This document shows, piece after piece, positions 38,530-40,615 of a stretch of DNA of 40,615 nt (its first letter is position 1; each line of letters begins with the position of its first letter). The position numbers and the translations under genes are program-made. The notes below the pieces were generated by a model. It saw only the letters and a list, made by a program, of their open reading frames with translations. It was not told the DNA's origin and did not search any database. The stretch is from a virus: positions 1 through 40,615 of IMG/VR virus record IMGVR_UViG_3300023174_002899; one strand, 5' to 3'.

Positions 38530-38737
38530 TTAAACACACATTTCTAGTATGGTAAAGCCTGACCCTAGTCATTATTTTTTTTGTCGGGGCATACAAAGAT
38601 TCCCCACAACAACTACAGGTATAAGACCATTCCTTAGCAAAGAAGTCATACATAACACCTTTATACAACTGATATTTTTTAGATACAAAGGCTTGAAATG
38701 GATCTGGGATCTCGTATGTTTTAGAACTCAAAGCCAA
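38519..38737 (-). CDS. Zinc-binding protein
   Basis: 72 residues with TTG start at 38737 (another TTG two codons on is possible). YTCSCCGESLYAPTKK and LYHTRNVC give CxCC...H...C, a zinc-knuckle arrangement. The N-terminal part is hydrophilic. It overlaps both neighbours. The start is the least certain part. Confidence 0.6.
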   Translation of the reverse strand: MALSSKTYEIPDPFQAFVSKKYQLYKGVMYDFFAKEWSYTCSCCGESLYAPTKKIMTRVRLYHTRNVCLNGY

Positions 38738-38858
38738 CCCAAAACCATAAAAAGTCTATGTTAATATGATATCTATCAATACGAAAGCCTAATCCAAAAC
38801 CTTTTGACATTCCTATGTACAGCCAACATTTATTTTGAATGCGATATTCTTTGATCAT
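38721..38858 (-). CDS. 45-residue protein read from a leaderless-type promoter
   Basis: MIKEYRIQNKCWLYIGMSKG then FGLGFRIDRYHINIDFLWFW ending VGFEF: alternating polar/aromatic residues suggest a small amphipathic beta sheet. The ATG is six bases after TATGAT of a consensus promoter. No family recognised, and no ribosome site is present. Confidence 0.65.
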   Translation of the reverse strand: MIKEYRIQNKCWLYIGMSKGFGLGFRIDRYHINIDFLWFWVGFEF

Positions 38859-38864
38859 ATATCT

Positions 38865-38893
38865 ATCATATCAAATTTAGGTAGTAAAGTCAA
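38865..38893 (-). promoter_or_regulatory. Leaderless-type promoter (TTGACT-17-TATGAT)
   Basis: Minus strand: TTGACT at 38893-38888, 17 bases, TGA-TATGAT with -10 at 38870-38865, then AGATAT and ATG at 38858. The -35 overlaps the stop of the upstream gene. Confidence 0.8.
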
Positions 38894-39150
38894 ACACACA
38901 CAACATGCTTGATATTTTTGTTTTTCTTGTTCCATAAAATCTCTGTACCAACCGATATATTATTATCGCAATTGCAGCACTTACTCTTAAACTTACTTAC
39001 AATTTTAACCCACTTGGGACCACCTTTAGGGTGTTTCTTAACAAGTTTCTTGAGTTCTCTTTTTCTAGATGGCGTTAATATATTTCCAGCGCTATCGTAT
39101 TGTACGGTGCTAAATCTATTGTTTTTTGTTCTGACTTGTCTAACGTGCAT
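38890..39150 (-). CDS. Basic zinc-knuckle protein
   Basis: 86 residues. A basic N-terminal half (SRKRELKKLVKKHPKGGPKW) precedes KCCNCDNNISVGTEILW and a final HVVCV, giving CCxC...HxxC, like the zinc-binding PARP-type or CxxC knuckles in phage ssDNA-handling proteins. Probably binds nucleic acid. ATG overlaps the upstream TAA (TAATG), so it is expressed with the 58-residue gene. Confidence 0.7.
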   Translation of the reverse strand: MHVRQVRTKNNRFSTVQYDSAGNILTPSRKRELKKLVKKHPKGGPKWVKIVSKFKSKCCNCDNNISVGTEILWNKKNKNIKHVVCV

Positions 39151-39326
39151 TAATTATCCATCTCAATGACGCCTTTGGTATCAAGGCATAGTTTGCATAT
39201 TTCAAAGAAGGCAGGCTGTCCTGATATAGAATCAACTATATAGTTGTAGTCACATACATGGGGAGTCTTACGCATCTCATTAAAGTGTTTCCAAGGATCT
39301 TTAAGAAAGTCATCAACATTGCTCAT
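39150..39326 (-). CDS. 58-residue zinc-ribbon-like protein read from a leaderless-type promoter
   Basis: MSNVDDFLKDPWKHFNEMRK, then HVCDYNYIV and FEICKLCLDTKG: HxC and CxxC about 20 residues apart, a likely zinc ribbon. The ATG at 39326 is six bases after TATGCT of a consensus promoter and lacks a ribosome site. It is the first gene left of the large repeat-rich non-coding region, so it could be among the earliest transcribed. Confidence 0.7.
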   Translation of the reverse strand: MSNVDDFLKDPWKHFNEMRKTPHVCDYNYIVDSISGQPAFFEICKLCLDTKGVIEMDN

Positions 39327-39332
39327 ACATCA

Positions 39333-39361
39333 AGCATATCAAATTTTGCGGGGGAAGTCAA
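39333..39361 (-). promoter_or_regulatory. Leaderless-type promoter (TTGACT-17-TATGCT)
   Basis: Minus strand: TTGACT at 39361-39356, 17 bases, TGA-TATGCT with -10 at 39338-39333, then TGATGT and ATG at 39326. It lies at the left border of the repeat region. Confidence 0.82.
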
Positions 39362-39664
39362 TAAGAACCGTATTACCCCTATAAGACATAACCCTATATG
39401 CCAAACCTTGTTTTTGGGATATGCCAGATATCCAGGATATAAAGGTTTGAACCTATGTGCAACTATCTGGTTTGACAATGAGAATATGCACAATATGGAT
39501 CCAGGATGATGGTTTGATACCCTCCCAAAATAGGCTTAGAAGGCTTATTTGATACCTTCTGGAGTGTTTGATAGGATAATTAAATCTTACTGATATTTTT
39601 TAAATATGGTTTTGGTGGAGGAAAGTGGAGTGAAGTGGGTGATTAGGCGCTTTTATAGATGGCG

Positions 39665-39673
39665 TCGTAATGT
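39665..39673 (+). repeat. TCGTAATGT repeat, copy 1
   Basis: First of three exact nonamers in the gene-free region; context GGCG-TCGTAATGT-CCTGG. Confidence 0.6.
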
Positions 39674-39937
39674 CCTGGAGCGCCAAACCTCCTACCATCA
39701 AACCTTCATATTGTCAAACCATCATATCCCGATAGCGGATTATACTACCAAACCTCCTATTTGTCAAACCTTGTATGCTAAAAACCCCTATAAATTTTGT
39801 ACAAAAATGTAGAAAAAATGTAGCAAAATCCAGCAAAAAGAATAGAAAGGTTTGGTATTTATTTAAAAACCAGGAGAAAAGGTTTGATATCTTATAGGGG
39901 GTAATTAGTTGTATCTTTCTGGATCCCCCGCCAAACT

Positions 39938-39985
39938 TTCTGGGATTTTTTGAGGCCCGTCGTAATGTCTAACAGGATAATTAAA
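39938..39985 (+). repeat. Imperfect ~45-base repeat, copy A (contains TCGTAATGT at 39960)
   Basis: Reads TTCTGGGATTTTTT, then GAGGCCCG, the nonamer TCGTAATGT (39960-39968), CTAAC and AGGATAATTAAA. It matches copy B in order and spacing. The AGGATAATTAAA part also occurs at 39573-39584. Confidence 0.6.
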
Positions 39986-40116
39986 ACGCTTTAGGGCGGG
40001 GGATAAAAAGATATGATCGTAATACCTATAGTATAAGATATAAAACCCTATAGCCTGGTATAAAGGTTTGTCGGCTATAAGGTTTGAAAGGTTTGAGATA
40101 TAAAGGTTTGGCATGA

Positions 40117-40162
40117 ATCTGGGAAATTTTTTAGGTCTTCGTAATGTTTTTTTAGGAAAATA
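40117..40162 (+). repeat. Imperfect ~45-base repeat, copy B (contains TCGTAATGT at 40139)
   Basis: Reads ATCTGGGAAATTTTTT, AGGTCT, the nonamer TCGTAATGT (40139-40147), a T-run and AGGAAAATAA, followed directly by AGGTTTG at 40163. Copy A begins 179 bases earlier. Confidence 0.6.
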
Positions 40163-40196
40163 AGGTTTGTACCATATGTCCCTTTTGATATGATTT

Positions 40197-40219
40197 GGGC
40201 CGCCCCGCCGCAGCGGGCC
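40197..40219. other. GC-rich hairpin at the edge of the repeat region
   Basis: CCCGC (40204-40208) and GCGGG (40213-40217) flank a CGCA loop within a block of almost pure G/C, in strong contrast to the AT-rich surroundings. It lies 8 bases beyond the stop of the minus-strand gene at 40228, so it may be its terminator, although no T-run follows. It could also be part of an origin or a packaging site. Confidence 0.45.
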
Positions 40220-40227
40220 TGCAACCG

Positions 40228-40491
40228 CTAGTCTTGAATAGAGTTAAGTAATTCGTCTAGGCTTTCAAACTCTATATCCTCTGCACCTAAAGACGAGATC
40301 AAAAGTTCATACGTTTCATTAACATACACCTCTGATTGTTTTGTTGGCAAAACCAATTCATTCATTAGCAGATAAGCCATTGGCAAACCTAAGTCGTTGT
40401 ACTCTATAAAATCTTTTAATTGGTCGTCATCTCTATAGTTCATCCACAACTCAGCAAGAATAGTTATCTTGTTAGAAAAGTCGTTCGGCAT
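40228..40491 (-). CDS. Acidic hypothetical protein
   Basis: About 87 residues from the ATG at 40491 (MPNDFSNKITIL). Helical and acidic: WMNYRDDDQLKDFIEYND, LGLPMAYLLMNELVLP, ending FESLDELLNSIQD. It resembles short phage proteins of the LxDFIEYNDLGLPLAYL type, which I know only as hypotheticals. It overlaps the partial gene upstream by 20 bases. Confidence 0.75.
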   Translation of the reverse strand: MPNDFSNKITILAELWMNYRDDDQLKDFIEYNDLGLPMAYLLMNELVLPTKQSEVYVNETYELLISSLGAEDIEFESLDELLNSIQD

Positions 40492-40615
40492 AGTATTTAC
40501 CAATCTCTCTGTATTCTGCTACTGTCTTATTATACTCTGTTGCTTCTAATACTTCCAATGCCCTCGCATAAACCACATAAGGCTGAGCAGTTGCTAAATA
40601 TTTTCCTACGGCTTC
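40472..40615 (-). CDS. Hypothetical protein, 5' end beyond the window
   Basis: Only the last 47 codons are visible (ending VAEYREIGKYYAERLF), read from the right edge without a stop. The segment is helical (YARALEVLEATEYNKT). It overlaps the ATG of the acidic protein gene by 20 bases, so the two are probably co-translated. No family can be named from this part. Confidence 0.65.
   Translation of the reverse strand, partial: EAVGKYLATAQPYVVYARALEVLEATEYNKTVAEYREIGKYYAERLF

Larger units (their letters stand above)
39362..40227. repeat. Gene-free region with AGGTTTG repeat array
   Basis: About 870 bases without a convincing gene. AGGTTTG occurs 13 times exactly: plus orientation at 39443, 39848, 39880, 40064, 40080, 40089, 40104, 40163; minus orientation (as CAAACCT) at 39402, 39684, 39699, 39749, 39765. 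GGTTTG without the leading A occurs also at 39469, 39511 and (minus) 39715. Spacings of 15, 16 and 32 recur. The copies come in orientation blocks: plus, minus, plus. This resembles iterons of an origin, or arrays of operator/stoperator sites for one DNA-binding protein. Confidence 0.75.

Noticed and set aside
38909-39169. 86-residue hydrophobic plus-strand ORF
   Set aside because: Exact antisense of the basic zinc-knuckle gene; apparent hydrophobicity comes from reading Lys-rich codons backwards.
39606-39812. 68-residue plus-strand ORF in the repeat region
   Set aside because: Runs against the direction of neighbouring genes, consists partly of repeat copies, no domain or start signal.
39905-40114. 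69-residue minus-strand ORF in the repeat region
   Set aside because: Built from the AGGTTTG repeats themselves, has no ribosome site or promoter at its ATG, and composition is unlike the other genes.
39402-40169. CRISPR array
   Set aside because: Repeats are only seven bases, occur on both strands, and have no spacers of constant 30-40 bases; the Cas4-like gene stands far away with no other cas gene.
1-40615. Prophage of a bacterial chromosome
   Set aside because: No integrase, attachment site, or host housekeeping genes appear; tRNAs form a phage-style cluster and genes are packed with overlaps throughout, which fits a phage genome or contig.

Overview
The window is a gene-dense, AT-rich stretch of a large tailed-phage genome whose host is very probably an actinobacterium. 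Phage identity comes from a terminase pair (8.3-10.6 kb), a CHAP endolysin with small membrane partners (14.9-16.3 kb), four tRNA genes, many tiny overlapping genes, and a phage-type replication and recombination set. The actinobacterial host is inferred from a WhiB-family Fe-S regulator (25.8 kb), a DUF7455-like protein, and promoters placed so that transcripts begin at the start codon (leaderless mRNA, common in Actinobacteria). A low-GC aquatic actinobacterial host is a guess from base composition. No integrase, insertion sequence or CRISPR array was seen.

Layout, plus strand, 1-30 kb. A DNA polymerase III alpha subunit cut by the left edge, a RecA with an altered P-loop, a Hjc-like PD-(D/E)XK nuclease, a Cas4-like nuclease and a RuvC-like resolvase form a replication/recombination run (1-7 kb). 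Small genes and the terminase subunits follow (7-10.6 kb). Instead of a portal gene come two large Sec-secreted proteins (10.6-14.9 kb), a lysis cassette (14.9-16.25 kb), a proteasome-beta-like Ntn hydrolase (16.3 kb), a third secreted protein, an SGNH-like protein and a carbamoyltransferase. From 20.2 to 29.3 kb lies an accessory region: Hsp20, a candidate structured RNA, HNH nuclease, zinc ribbons, Asp/Asn hydroxylase-like enzyme, thermonuclease, thioredoxin, WhiB, and a sulfation pair (sulfotransferase plus an APS-kinase/nucleotidyltransferase fusion).

Minus strand, 30-40.6 kb. From 36.4 down to 30.05 kb is a tightly coupled glycan-type operon: three glycosyltransferase-like proteins, an exostosin-like protein, a PIG-L deacetylase, two methyltransferases and a nucleotide-sugar dehydratase/epimerase. 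Upstream are an IscA-type protein, four tRNAs (Glu, Gly, Asn, and a CAU-anticodon tRNA) and, from 37.4 to 39.3 kb, at least eleven very small genes, many of them zinc-ribbon miniproteins. Several have the same promoter geometry: TTGAC-like -35, 17-base spacer, TGnTATRMT extended -10, six bases, ATG.

From 39.36 to 40.23 kb there is no convincing gene. It holds 13 exact copies of AGGTTTG on both strands, often 15-16 bases apart, and three copies of TCGTAATGT, ending at a GC-rich hairpin. This looks like a replication origin or a master control region. Two more minus-strand genes, one cut by the right edge, close the window.

The points most worth following are the repeat region, the leaderless promoter set, a candidate ~80-nt RNA at 20.65 kb closed by an 11-bp stem, the Ntn hydrolase with an intact T1/D17/K33 triad, and the combined sulfation, carbamoylation and glycosylation gene set.
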